From Spirosoma fluviale (GTDB taxonomy: Bacteria; Bacteroidota; Bacteroidia; Cytophagales; Spirosomataceae): a DNA stretch of 64,000 nucleotides. Below the pieces are notes generated by a model. The model searched no databases. It had not been told where the DNA came from and saw nothing but the letters and a program-made list of their open reading frames with translations. Where the stretch lies: NCBI RefSeq assembly GCF_900230225.1, contig NZ_OCNH01000001.1, positions 1,612,001 to 1,676,000 on the forward strand, in the 5' to 3' direction. Shown one piece after another: positions 9,717 through 19,600 of the stretch. How positions within the stretch are numbered: the first letter of the stretch is position 1; each line of letters begins with the position of its first letter. The position numbers were made by a program, and so were the translations under genes.

Positions 9717-10658
9717 ATGGGCGTAAGAAGACATAACCACACATTATCTTGGATTGAGCAAATCGTTGAGGCAAATACTCAATTTGTTCACCTGGAGAAA
9801 AAGGTTTGGACGGCTCAGACCAAGGTAATCTCATACTTCCTACAGCAGGGGGTGCAGGTGTCTGCAAGTCATCACAGTTCTCTTAATTTTTTAACTTCTG
9901 ATTATTGTACGAAGAGAAAGAAAGAGAGAGCGGAACCTGAGGAGGATCTTTGTCTGACTTTTCCTAAAATGTATGATTCCTCGCTGCATAATAAAGTCAG
10001 TGAGGAAAATGCTACTAGAAACTGGCTTTCAGAGGAAAGCCCTACGGCTGAATATTTTTCTGTCTTGACAGAAGCTCTACGAAAGTTCAAATGGTTGGAG
10101 CACTACTCTATTGATAAGCCGACTCTATCAGAAGATGAGCAGATTCGTATACTAATAGAGCTGAATAAACAGATAGCACTTTTAGACAGATATTTGTCTG
10201 ATGTGCATACGATACTGGCTGGCATTGCTGAGAAAGAAGCAGATACCCCAGTTGGTCATTTTAATCCATTTGTAAAAAACAATAAGCTACCTGCTCCCTC
10301 CGACGAAGAAAATAAGCGGCAGCGATTGTCCATAAGGTTTGCTGAAGAATTAGCCGAAATGCTCGATTTAACAGATCGGGAAATGGCTCATATTCTCACG
10401 ATTTCCATTCGGACGTATCACCGCTTAAAGCCCGACGGTTTATTGAATCCTGTGGCATCTGAACGCCTTACACTGCTCAACGAGCTGGCAGCGTATGGAT
10501 TGGATGTTTTTGAGAATCAAGATACCTTCAATAAGTGGTTGCGTCTTCCATTGCAAGAATTAAGTAATCTTTCACCGCTTAACTCGCTGGATACCGCCAC
10601 TGGTTTTAATCTTGTCAAAGCCGTTTTGGGACGGATTGACTACGGAGTATACAGTTAG
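9717..10658 (+). CDS. Xre/MbcA/ParS-type antitoxin with long N-terminal extension
   Basis: 313 aa from ATG 9717, chosen because the promoter and operator occupy 9650-9695. The C-terminal 110 residues or so resemble the Xre-MbcA-ParS antitoxin family: a helix-turn-helix-like segment (EMLDLTDREMAHILTISIRTYHRL compressed: two helices around residues 212-240) followed by the toxin-binding region, here ending near KAVLGRIDYGVYS. The first 200 residues have no recognised domain, are charged and partly helical, and make the protein roughly twice the usual antitoxin length. It precedes the RES toxin by 21 bp. Base composition is more AT-rich than the flanking virion genes, which suggests acquisition as a unit. 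Predicted role: neutralise the toxin and repress the promoter. Confidence 0.75.
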   Translation: MGVRRHNHTLSWIEQIVEANTQFVHLEKKVWTAQTKVISYFLQQGVQVSASHHSSLNFLTSDYCTKRKKERAEPEEDLCLTFPKMYDSSLHNKVSEENATRNWLSEESPTAEYFSVLTEALRKFKWLEHYSIDKPTLSEDEQIRILIELNKQIALLDRYLSDVHTILAGIAEKEADTPVGHFNPFVKNNKLPAPSDEENKRQRLSIRFAEELAEMLDLTDREMAHILTISIRTYHRLKPDGLLNPVASERLTLLNELAAYGLDVFENQDTFNKWLRLPLQELSNLSPLNSLDTATGFNLVKAVLGRIDYGVYS

Positions 10659-10679
10659 TTTTGCCTACCCCCTTTGCGG

Positions 10680-11144
10680 ATGGCTATTTGTTATCGCATT
10701 CAAAAGAGTAAACATAATTCAGGAACGCTTTCAGGCATCGGCGCTTCGATAACGGGCGGACGCTGGAACCCGGTCGGTACCCCAATGGTCTACACCTCAA
10801 CAACGGTTTCGCTGTGTGTACTGGAAATTCTGGTACATACTGACAAAAGCTTATTGCCTAATTTTCCCCCTCACAGTTTGATCAAACTCGAAATTCCGGA
10901 TGAGTGTATCCGAGAATTCCATCCCGACGAACTACTGCCGGGTTGGACTAGCATACCACCTACCGATGTTAGTCGATTCTTTTTGATGCCTTATCTGACC
11001 ACTAATAGTAGTTTGGCCTTTAAGGTACCCTCGGCTGTTAATCCTTATGAATACAACATCCTGCTTAATCCGGAGCATCCGGATATTGGCAAGGTTATAG
11101 AATACCCACCCATAGCGTTCAAATTCGATCAGCGGTTCATGTAA
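10680..11144 (+). CDS. RES-domain toxin
   Basis: 154 aa from ATG 10680 (an upstream in-frame TTG at 10674 is less likely). The family's Arg, Glu and Ser are in place: R28 in GGRWNPVG, E49 in VLEILVH and S118 in VPSAVNP. RES toxins act on NAD+ (degradation or phosphorolysis) or ADP-ribosylate host targets such as Prs, causing growth arrest. Length is typical and the frame is intact, so an active toxin is plausible. The antitoxin gene precedes it and a strong terminator follows 10 bp after the stop. In a phage this could be superinfection exclusion or plasmid-like addiction; that is inference. Confidence 0.85.
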   Translation: MAICYRIQKSKHNSGTLSGIGASITGGRWNPVGTPMVYTSTTVSLCVLEILVHTDKSLLPNFPPHSLIKLEIPDECIREFHPDELLPGWTSIPPTDVSRFFLMPYLTTNSSLAFKVPSAVNPYEYNILLNPEHPDIGKVIEYPPIAFKFDQRFM

Positions 11145-11154
11145 TACCAGCATT

Positions 11155-11190
11155 CCGAAAGCCAGCTAAGAGAGCTGGCTTTCGGCTTTT
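11155..11190 (+). terminator. Rho-independent terminator of the toxin-antitoxin unit
   Basis: Perfect 13-bp stem (CCGAAAGCCAGCT at 11155-11167, complement 11173-11185), 5-nt loop, then CTTTT. It closes the RES/Xre unit and isolates it from the downstream virion genes. Confidence 0.85.
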
Positions 11191-11234
11191 AAAGCCACGC
11201 TCGATTAACCGTATAGACCTTAATCGCTCGCTTA

Positions 11235-11275
11235 TATATAAAAGATTTACTATTTTTAGCATATCATTTCATATG
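11235..11275 (+). promoter_or_regulatory. AT-rich promoter region with paired CATAT motifs
   Basis: Between the toxin terminator and the 529-aa gene lies an AT-rich stretch with TATTTTTAG near 11251 and two related sextamers, CATATC at 11260-11265 and CATATG at 11270-11275, one helical turn apart. A CATATG pair two turns apart also sits in the divergent promoter region at 45427-45453. A phage promoter or regulator site is possible; evidence is only the recurrence. Confidence 0.25.
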
Positions 11276-11284
11276 TAAGTGTAT

Positions 11285-12874
11285 ATGCCCCGTCCATACG
11301 CTATCGGTTCCGATGCGCTTATCGCTGGTTTAATGGCTCCTACGACCAATTGGGGTCAGTTAATGGCGGCAAAAGATCAGCAGTTACAACAGCAAACCTA
11401 CGCCACTCAGCTGAGTGAACAGGAGTTGTTGGAGGAACAACAGGCTGCGGCACAGATCGCGGCTTTCAAACAAAAGATTCGCTCGCTTCCGCTTGAGCGG
11501 CCCGATAAAGTACGCGTTTCCAAATGGCTCAAAGGTCAGGAGTCGGCCAATGCCGAACGGCTGGCGAAAGAGTATCAGGGCAATCTATCCCAGTTTATGG
11601 CCGCTGAGGGGCCAGCGTGGATGGAACAAACGTTAGGTGCCCTGGAGCAAAGCGACGAGTACACCACCGGCGTTCATAACCTGGAGCAAATCACGCTGGC
11701 TAAAGAAGCGATGCGGAAGGGTGAAAACCTGATCGGTCAGGTCGTCACCGAAAACGGCAAACAGCGGTATATCCCGGCAACGAATCAATTGCAGGAGTAC
11801 TATAAGGGTCGCTTGCCCAAATTTGATTTCAACGGCTCCTACAAAGATGATGATTCACTTCTGAAACACTTTGGCGAAAAATACCCGACTGGTGTACTGC
11901 CTTATGAGAAAGTGGCTGTAACGGAAGACGATAAGCTGAACTATCTGATGTCGACCGACAAACCGGAGGTTGCCATGGATAAGTACCTGCGGAAGTACCA
12001 GAATACGAAGGTCTACTACAAAACCAAGTCCCTCGACGAATACCAGGACTATATAAACAAGCAACAGGACCAGCGTATGCAGGTGGAGGATCACCGCACC
12101 AAACGCACACTGGACGGTTTGCGGATTCAGGGGGCACAGCTGGGCAATGAACTGAAACGCGCGAAAATTTCCAAGTTATCCGAATCGGGGGATGGTGCCG
12201 ATGGTTCAGGCGCGTATCTGCGCCGGATGATTCCCCAGTCCCAGACTCAGCCTGGTACGACCTATGACCCATCGGGCAATAAGGTACTGCGTCATGCGGG
12301 TTATGATCTGAATGCCTTTGGCGGTAAAGCCACGGGCAAGGTCAGTTTCAATGCGCTGGATATCCTTGATAAGCAATCAGCCGATGCGCTGGGCAATTTG
12401 CTCGGGGCGGAAAAAGTACCGGTATCGAAAACCAATCCAACCGGCTGGCGGGGTGGTAAAGTACTGGAAGGTATCGTTGCCAAAAACGGCTTCAATGCGG
12501 TTGATCTGGCCGGCACTAAACATGAGATTGTTCATGTCGATCCGCGCATCTACACCAACCCGCGTGAGTTCAACCAGAACGGCGCTCCCATTTCTTCCAA
12601 CGGGCCAATGGGCTTTGTCAAGGTGAAGGTCAAGTTTGCCGATAACTCGGAAGCCAAAAAAGCGGGTTTGGTGGAAGGTATGTTCAGTTCGGCTACCCGG
12701 ATGGGGGCGGGGGCGTATGATAAGGATTCGCGCGAAGTGGAGATCTACACCCCTATTGGCAACATCTACAAGAATGCAGCCCTGAACCGCTATCTGTCGA
12801 ATCAGGACGCCGGTACCAAAGTGACAAATGACTTCATGAATCCCTATGCGCTGGGGATTGATGACGATGAATGA
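11285..12874 (+). CDS. Hypothetical virion/cargo protein, 529 aa
   Basis: Not recognised. ATG 11285 is preferred over the GTG at 11279, two codons upstream. The N-terminal half is Q/E/K-rich and helical with coiled-coil character (about residues 20-130 and 245-300); the C-terminal half (about 310-529) is mixed with more beta and glycine. There is no signal peptide or membrane segment. It resembles internal head proteins that precede large cargo proteins in podoviruses, and it lies two genes upstream of the 5180-codon gene in the same orientation. Function remains unassigned. Confidence 0.55.
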   Translation: MPRPYAIGSDALIAGLMAPTTNWGQLMAAKDQQLQQQTYATQLSEQELLEEQQAAAQIAAFKQKIRSLPLERPDKVRVSKWLKGQESANAERLAKEYQGNLSQFMAAEGPAWMEQTLGALEQSDEYTTGVHNLEQITLAKEAMRKGENLIGQVVTENGKQRYIPATNQLQEYYKGRLPKFDFNGSYKDDDSLLKHFGEKYPTGVLPYEKVAVTEDDKLNYLMSTDKPEVAMDKYLRKYQNTKVYYKTKSLDEYQDYINKQQDQRMQVEDHRTKRTLDGLRIQGAQLGNELKRAKISKLSESGDGADGSGAYLRRMIPQSQTQPGTTYDPSGNKVLRHAGYDLNAFGGKATGKVSFNALDILDKQSADALGNLLGAEKVPVSKTNPTGWRGGKVLEGIVAKNGFNAVDLAGTKHEIVHVDPRIYTNPREFNQNGAPISSNGPMGFVKVKVKFADNSEAKKAGLVEGMFSSATRMGAGAYDKDSREVEIYTPIGNIYKNAALNRYLSNQDAGTKVTNDFMNPYALGIDDDE

Positions 12875-12955
12875 CAATCTACAGGAGTACTATTTGCCTT
12901 TTCAACAATGATTTCTTTCCCCAAAAAGTCCGCTAACGAGCCAAAGGGATAAACC

Positions 12956-13603
12956 ATGCTGCTTAATTACACCAATCGCGCCCTGTTGTTTGTCCATCAG
13001 GATAACCTGGTTGCGCGCGGCAACGGCCGTTTTGAGGTCGATAGCCCCACTAATTTGGTCCACCGGGATTTTATCCCCGTAGCCGGTCACGCCCTGCGCG
13101 TTCACGTGCGGATCGAAATTACCTGCCTGAACCACGGCATTCCCGTTGTTCAGGAAATTGTCACGGAGGTTGATCCCATCCCGGAGGGTGACGAACTGCT
13201 AATCGTCAGTAAACAGTATGCCGACGCGTGCCGTCGACTGTGCCGACCTACGCACCGATTGCGGGTTGTCTGCGGTGGCGTATATACACAAGGGTTATCA
13301 TACCCGATTGCGTCAACGGGGTTAGCAATGGTAGAAGCCTGTTTGCCTTATACCATGCCCGAACTCTTCGTGGTTGGGGTTTCCGGTGTGGAGGAAGCAA
13401 CCAAATATATCCGTACCCAACGAATCGAATCCCAGCAGCAGATTGAACAGATGGTGGATGAGCCTAAAGAGGTAGCGGCTAAAGAAGTATTGTATTCCGT
13501 CTCAGACGCGTTAGAGTCCGTTGTTGAGGGATTCAACCCGGGTATTTCGCTGCCTGGCTCGAAGAAGGCTGACGACGATCATCTACCTAATTACTCCTAC
13601 TAA
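12956..13603 (+). CDS. Hypothetical phage protein, 215 aa
   Basis: Not recognised. It starts at ATG 12956 and ends 20 bp before the large polyvalent protein gene. Residues 1-120 are beta-rich with several histidines and cysteines (LNHGIPVV, CRRLCRPTH); residues about 160-215 are acidic and helical. No membrane segment or catalytic motif is evident. Its place directly before the cargo-protein gene suggests a packaging partner or structural helper, which is inference only. Confidence 0.5.
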   Translation: MLLNYTNRALLFVHQDNLVARGNGRFEVDSPTNLVHRDFIPVAGHALRVHVRIEITCLNHGIPVVQEIVTEVDPIPEGDELLIVSKQYADACRRLCRPTHRLRVVCGGVYTQGLSYPIASTGLAMVEACLPYTMPELFVVGVSGVEEATKYIRTQRIESQQQIEQMVDEPKEVAAKEVLYSVSDALESVVEGFNPGISLPGSKKADDDHLPNYSY

Positions 13604-13623
13604 TTTTCTTTTATTCTGACGGT

Positions 13624-16600
13624 ATGTCAAAGCAACCTTCGCCGACTACAGTACCTGACCTATACCCTGAAATTATGTCTCACAAACTTGACGATAAGTT
13701 GGTGTCGGTTCTTCGGCAGCAGGGAAAAAACCCAACGGCTCTGCAAAAAGAACTCGATACCGTTATTGCGTCGGGTGATATGCGCAAGAAAGCGGGCTTG
13801 CTGGAGCATTATGCAGCCCTGACCGATCGCGTACGGGGCAATAGCGCGGCTACCAGTTTCCTTACCTCCCGTCGTCGGTTGCTCGACGTCGAAGATGAAA
13901 ATTCAAAAGGTTCCGTCAGTGGCACCCAGGCGCTGGTGGGTCTGACGGGAAACGGATTTGTTGACCTGGCTGAATCACTGCCCAAGCTGGCCGTCGCGGC
14001 TTATCAGGGTGTGAAGGGTGACAACAAGTCATGGGAGAAGGCCAATAAGAGTGTTGAGAATTTTTTTCAACCCCTGCGTACCTACGTTTCCGACGACTAC
14101 CAGAAAGGCCTGGCTTGGTATGATTCCGAACGGGGACTCGATCTGAACCTCGATGCCAAAAGCCTGATCGGTACGGTGGGCAATCTGGCTGGCTTTATCC
14201 TGCCCGGCTTTCTGACCGCAGGCATGGGTTCGCTGGCTACGATTGGAACGCGAAGTGCGTTGAGGGCGGCTCAGCTGGCGGGGGATACCATGAAGGTAGC
14301 GCAGGCCTCGGCCAAACTGGGCAAGGCCGGTAGCATCGTGGAGAAAGTAACGGGTATTTCCTCGTTTCTACAGATGTTTCCCGGCTACCAGAAAGAAGCC
14401 ATTGAAGCGGGTCTGTCCATGAAAGATGCTACCCTGCTGGCTATACCGATGGCCGGTATCAACGGTTGGATTGAAACGGCCAACATGGGGGCATTGACCA
14501 AAGCCCTGGGGATGTCGGATGATATTGCCAAACAGGCCATCCGGGAAGTAACAACGCAGGAGCTTCGCAGTGCCTTGCAGGGTATGGCCGGAAAGGCACT
14601 CAACCCAACGGCCTTTATGGATGTGGCCGAAGGGGCGGCTAAAGCGGCTCTGGGCAGAATCAGTCGGCCCAAGGAAATGAGTATGGTCGGGCGTATGCTC
14701 GGGGCGGCATCGCGCCGGGTGGGTACGGGTTTCCGTGAGCAGGGTATTACCGAAGGCGGTGAGGAATTCTTTCAATCATTAGTCGAAAATGCATCCAGAC
14801 AGCTCTATAATAATTTTGGCGCGGCAACCAGCGCTACCGAAGGAAACGGAAAATTTAAAGACCCAACCCTGGGTAAGTACCTCTTTGATGGCATCTATGG
14901 TACCTTGCTCGGTACGATCGTCGGTACCGGAATGGGTACAATCGTGCAGTCTAAAAAGCTGGACCCAACGGTTTTTGGCTACATAAACGCCGATGTTCGG
15001 ATGCAGCTTGCCAAAGGGGTTGCCTTCGACGATGTGGTAAATAACCTCAAGATCAATAAAGCCCTCGATGCGGAGGTTGCCGGTGGACGTCTGAAACCGG
15101 AAGAACATCAGGAGCTAAAGCAAACCATCGTGCGGATGGCCGATACGGCCCGTGAGTTTGCGGACGTGGACGGCTTCACCGATTCGGACCGCTATCTGAT
15201 GTTTAAGCTCTCGGAGTCCCGTAATACATCTATAGCGGATTCGGCCAATATCGAAGCGCTGAAAGAAGAATACGGGCAGATAACCTTCCAGTTGCAGTCG
15301 GGTCAACTCTCAACGGCTGATCAGCTGAAAGCTGAACTGCGTAAAAGCGCGGTCGCCAAAGAACTCGGTGGTTTTGTTGCTGACCCCAACGGCAACCCAA
15401 CCCAGATATTTGAAGCCGAAAAGTTTGTCTCTGACCGGGCATCGGACTTTGAAACCATTGCGTCCCAGACGCTGGCGGAGTATGGCAAGGGTACGGACCG
15501 GGCAGGTGTTAAGAATTTCTTTAACAATAATTATTCGACTTGGCAGAAGAAATACGGCAAGCTCAGCCAGTATGAAGACCCCTTTACGCCCCAACAGGTC
15601 GTCGTTGATCCGGCAACGCAGGAATCAATCGGCTTCGATGCGGACAAAAAGTTTTTCCGTATTGTCTCGCCGGTGGGAGGTCAGGTAAAAACCCCGGCTC
15701 ACGTAAACGAGCAAGGTAAGTTTGTGCCTTCGGTTCGTGGCCCCCTGGGCTACGATTATGGGCGGCCGATTGATGACATCAACCGGCATATAGCCCTGAG
15801 CCAAACGCTGGCCGATCCTGCTGACCCGCTGAGCCAATCCGCTACGCCCTTTGAGCCTGCTGATAACAGTCCGGAAGCAAACTGGCTGCGGGACGGTGAA
15901 GAACTGATCAACACCATTACCGTGGGTTCGGCGGCTGGCAAATCGGCCAAAGCGGCCGTTGGTAAGGCAAAACAACTGGCAACGGCTTTTCTGACTGATA
16001 GTGCCTTTCTGGCTAATGATGCAAAATACGGGCAAGCCTATACGCAGATGGCGGCTACCCTACAGGGATTGGTTAGTAGTGCCTCAGCGCAAACGACGGT
16101 TCCCGGAACGCAAACAGGTAGTGCAACCAGTACGGCATCAGCTCCTGTGGCTACGGTACATCAGGCCCAGCTTCCTAAAGACCTGGCTGGGGCCAAACCA
16201 CGTTACGGCTATCAGGGTACTAACTTCCTTGTTCGGTTTGCGTCCGATGTGGACCGGGCTTTATACGTAACCTCTCAAACGGTTCCCTCCAAACGGGATG
16301 CCGAATACCGTCGTTTCCTGACCCGGCTGGGGTATACCAACTCGGAAATTAACCGGGAAGGTGTTGCTGTGCGTAATGCCATTAAGGCCAAAGCCCAAAG
16401 TCAGGTCTTGAACGGGGCTCAATCGGGGGATACCCTGAAAATAAGTCAACCGATCGCGGCTGAACCGGCATCGACCAGACAGACCGCTGATTCAAGCCAA
16501 TTATCCGTCGTTCCAACGACACCCCCGGACGCAAATCAGTCGGCTCCGGTCCAACCTGATACCGTAACTCAACCTACTACAGATGGCCAAACAACCCAGC

Positions 16601-19600
16601 CTGGTAACGCCCCAAGTGTTCAACAGTCTACCCCGGAACCACAAACAATCGACGCTCAGTACGAGGCAGCATTCGAACTCGATGGGTCTATCAAATCTGC
16701 TGCTGACGCAGAAGCAGAATTTGAACAGGCTCTCGACGCAAGCGAACAATCTGTCGCAGATGATGGAATCCCAGTTGTCGGAACCATTGAACAGCTTATC
16801 GACGCGCTTGAACGAACTATTGCAGCAACGGCAGAAGCAACTGGCGCAACAGGAACGGATATTAATGAAGAATCCGTTGACCAGGCAGACACTCCGGATG
16901 CAGGCATCAGCCCAGCCGCGTCCACGGCTGAGGTAGTTCTACCGGAAGGCCCATTAACGCTACAGGACGCCTTAACGGCCCTGCGTGATGCCAGAGGTCA
17001 GGCGGCAGCGGATCAGTTCGAGAATGCGCTAATGAAGCTGTTGCGGTTCCCTAAATTCTTGCAGGATTCGATGTTGTTCTATGCCCTGCCCCCCGAACCG
17101 ACTACGGCAACGGGTAAGGTGTCAACCAAACGTCGTCCGAAAAAAGATATTCGGATGCGCTTGCCGCTGGATTACTTCTATTCGGCAGCTGAGATACTGG
17201 CGGGTCAGCGTAAAGAACAAACCTCACCGGCGGCTAACGAAGTACTGCGTAAATTTCTAGCCGTATTTCTGGAAGGGGGCGTTGAGATTGACGACCGCAC
17301 CACTGGCCAGCGTGCCTATCTGAGTCTGGATGAGCTAGCCGATACGGCGGCTGTCATGGAAGATATGATTCCCGATGGTGTGGAAGATATTCATCCACTG
17401 GCGTATCTGGCGGCCGATGAAATTCTATCGACGCTCAGCGAAGAGGATATTGATGCCATTCTGTCGGTCATCGACGAAATGGAAGGCATTAACCCCGATA
17501 GCTGGTTAGTCGCCCTCAATGATGCCCTTGAAAATGCGTTCCCACCCGTGGCCGATTCGGTACTCAATAGTATCGATGCAATCGTTCAGGAGTACCGGGA
17601 CGCCAATGAATCCATTATATTTGATAATGCAGACGATGCAGACCCCGAGTACCAACGAGTCCTCAGCGAGTACACCACCACCCAGCGCGGCATTCAGTCA
17701 GCTATCGCCAACCGACAAACAGAAAACGCGGTTAGCCCTGGCCTCGATGATTTCGAGTCAGATGGCGCCCTCGAATCAGGGGTCGAAAGCCCTTCAATTC
17801 AAAGCGGACTCGCTGCCGCTGGCGAAGAGTTCCAGCCCGAAACCAGCGAGTTCCGGCCCGAACAGTTCGAATCAGCTGTCAAGGCTGCTGAAGATGCAGG
17901 ACGAGCTGCTATCGAAAAAGCAGGAACTGTTGGCGACGCCACCGACCAAACCAGCCCCCAATCAGCCGACCCGGTTACAGAAACTTTTGAGTCAGCGATC
18001 GCGGCTCTTGAAGATGAAGAAGTAGCCAAACCCCTCGATACCACCTATCCGGACCGGCTCACCAAACTACGGGAGACAGCGGCAAAAATGCTGCATGATC
18101 TGGAAAATGGGATATACAAGGTTCCCAACACATCAACGGCCCTGCGTATTGTAAACGGGGAGGTTGTTGAGTCGGGTAACTCCTCGATGGGCCAATTTCA
18201 GGCTGACTCTCGTTCGATCAAGGATATTCCACGTGACGAACTGGCAGGCTTTACCAAAAAACGGGATGCTCTGCGCGCTCAGGTTGCCAAATTAAACGAA
18301 CCCTGGCTGGAACGTTTGGTTTGGTTTATTGCGGGTAAAAATCCGGAAGAGGCTAAAGCGTTGCTTCGCGGTGCGCCCGAAGACTTCCAGTTGATTGCCC
18401 GCCTCGTTGACCGGGCCTTGCTCGATATTGGCAATTACACCCACGTTCCCCAATTAATGGCCTGGCTGGATGCCAAAGAAGCGGAAACCGCTAATCCAGC
18501 TCCTACTACAGCTGAAAAGGTAGAGCAGCTCCTTGATGCCGTTGAGGAAGCCATTAGTCAGGAAGCCTCCCAGGACCCGATTACGTCTGCGGCCGTCGCG
18601 CCATTGGATATTGAACTGGCTGACCTGAACTTACAGGAAAAACAGCTATCCGACCAGCTAGGCGATGATGATACCCGGAAGGAAATCGAAGCGGTTCAGG
18701 AAAAGAAAAAGACCGTTCGTCGTAAAAAAGCCGATGTGGCTCAGGAGGTCGCTTCTCAGCCCGCTCCGGTCGATACCCTACAACAAAAACTTGACGACCT
18801 CGACGAAGAAGAAATCGCCCTGGCCAAACGCTTAAGTGCCAAACTCAAAGCGATGCGGTCGGGTCTGAACGCGAACCCGTTTGCCGATCCCGAATTAATG
18901 GGCATCGTCGGGGAGTATTTCGCCGTAAAAATCAAGAAAGGTATTTACGGGTTTGCCAAAATTGCGCGTGACTTCGTTCGGGCCAATCAGGAAGCCTTGC
19001 ACCCGGACGACTTCAAAGTACTGCGGGGTGTGTATGGCTACTACCGGGACTCGGCCGATGATGCCGTTTCTGACCAGATGGACGATACCAAAGCGGTACG
19101 TGCTATTACGCTGGAATCCATCAATGAGGTTTTGAGTCCTGCTGCTGAAGTAGTGGAACCGGTTCAAACCAGTTCGGAACCAGTTGAGCAAACCCCTGAT
19201 AATGCCGTTAAGGGTGAGCGTGACCGGTTAGTTAGTCAGGTTAACGAAGCCCTTGATTTGTTGAATCAGGACGCTACCCTACGTGAGTACAACTTTCTGA
19301 ATAAGCAACGAAATGAATTATTCCGCATGGAAACTGCATTTGCTACCAACAGCAATGATATCATGCGGGATCGGGTTGCCCGGGCTGAGGCCAAACTCAA
19401 AGTTGCTCTGGAAGACGTTGAGCCTGTCTTACGTAGTGTAAGGGCGAATGTTGCCGCTACACCCGTTGCTACGAGTACCGCTATCGCGGAGCAGCCGGAC
19501 GTTGAACCTCTCGAAGCAGAACCGGCGGTTGAGCAAACCCCAGTAGGAGAAAGCAACCAGACACAGGAAACCCCAACTCAAAAGACGGTATCGGAAGATG

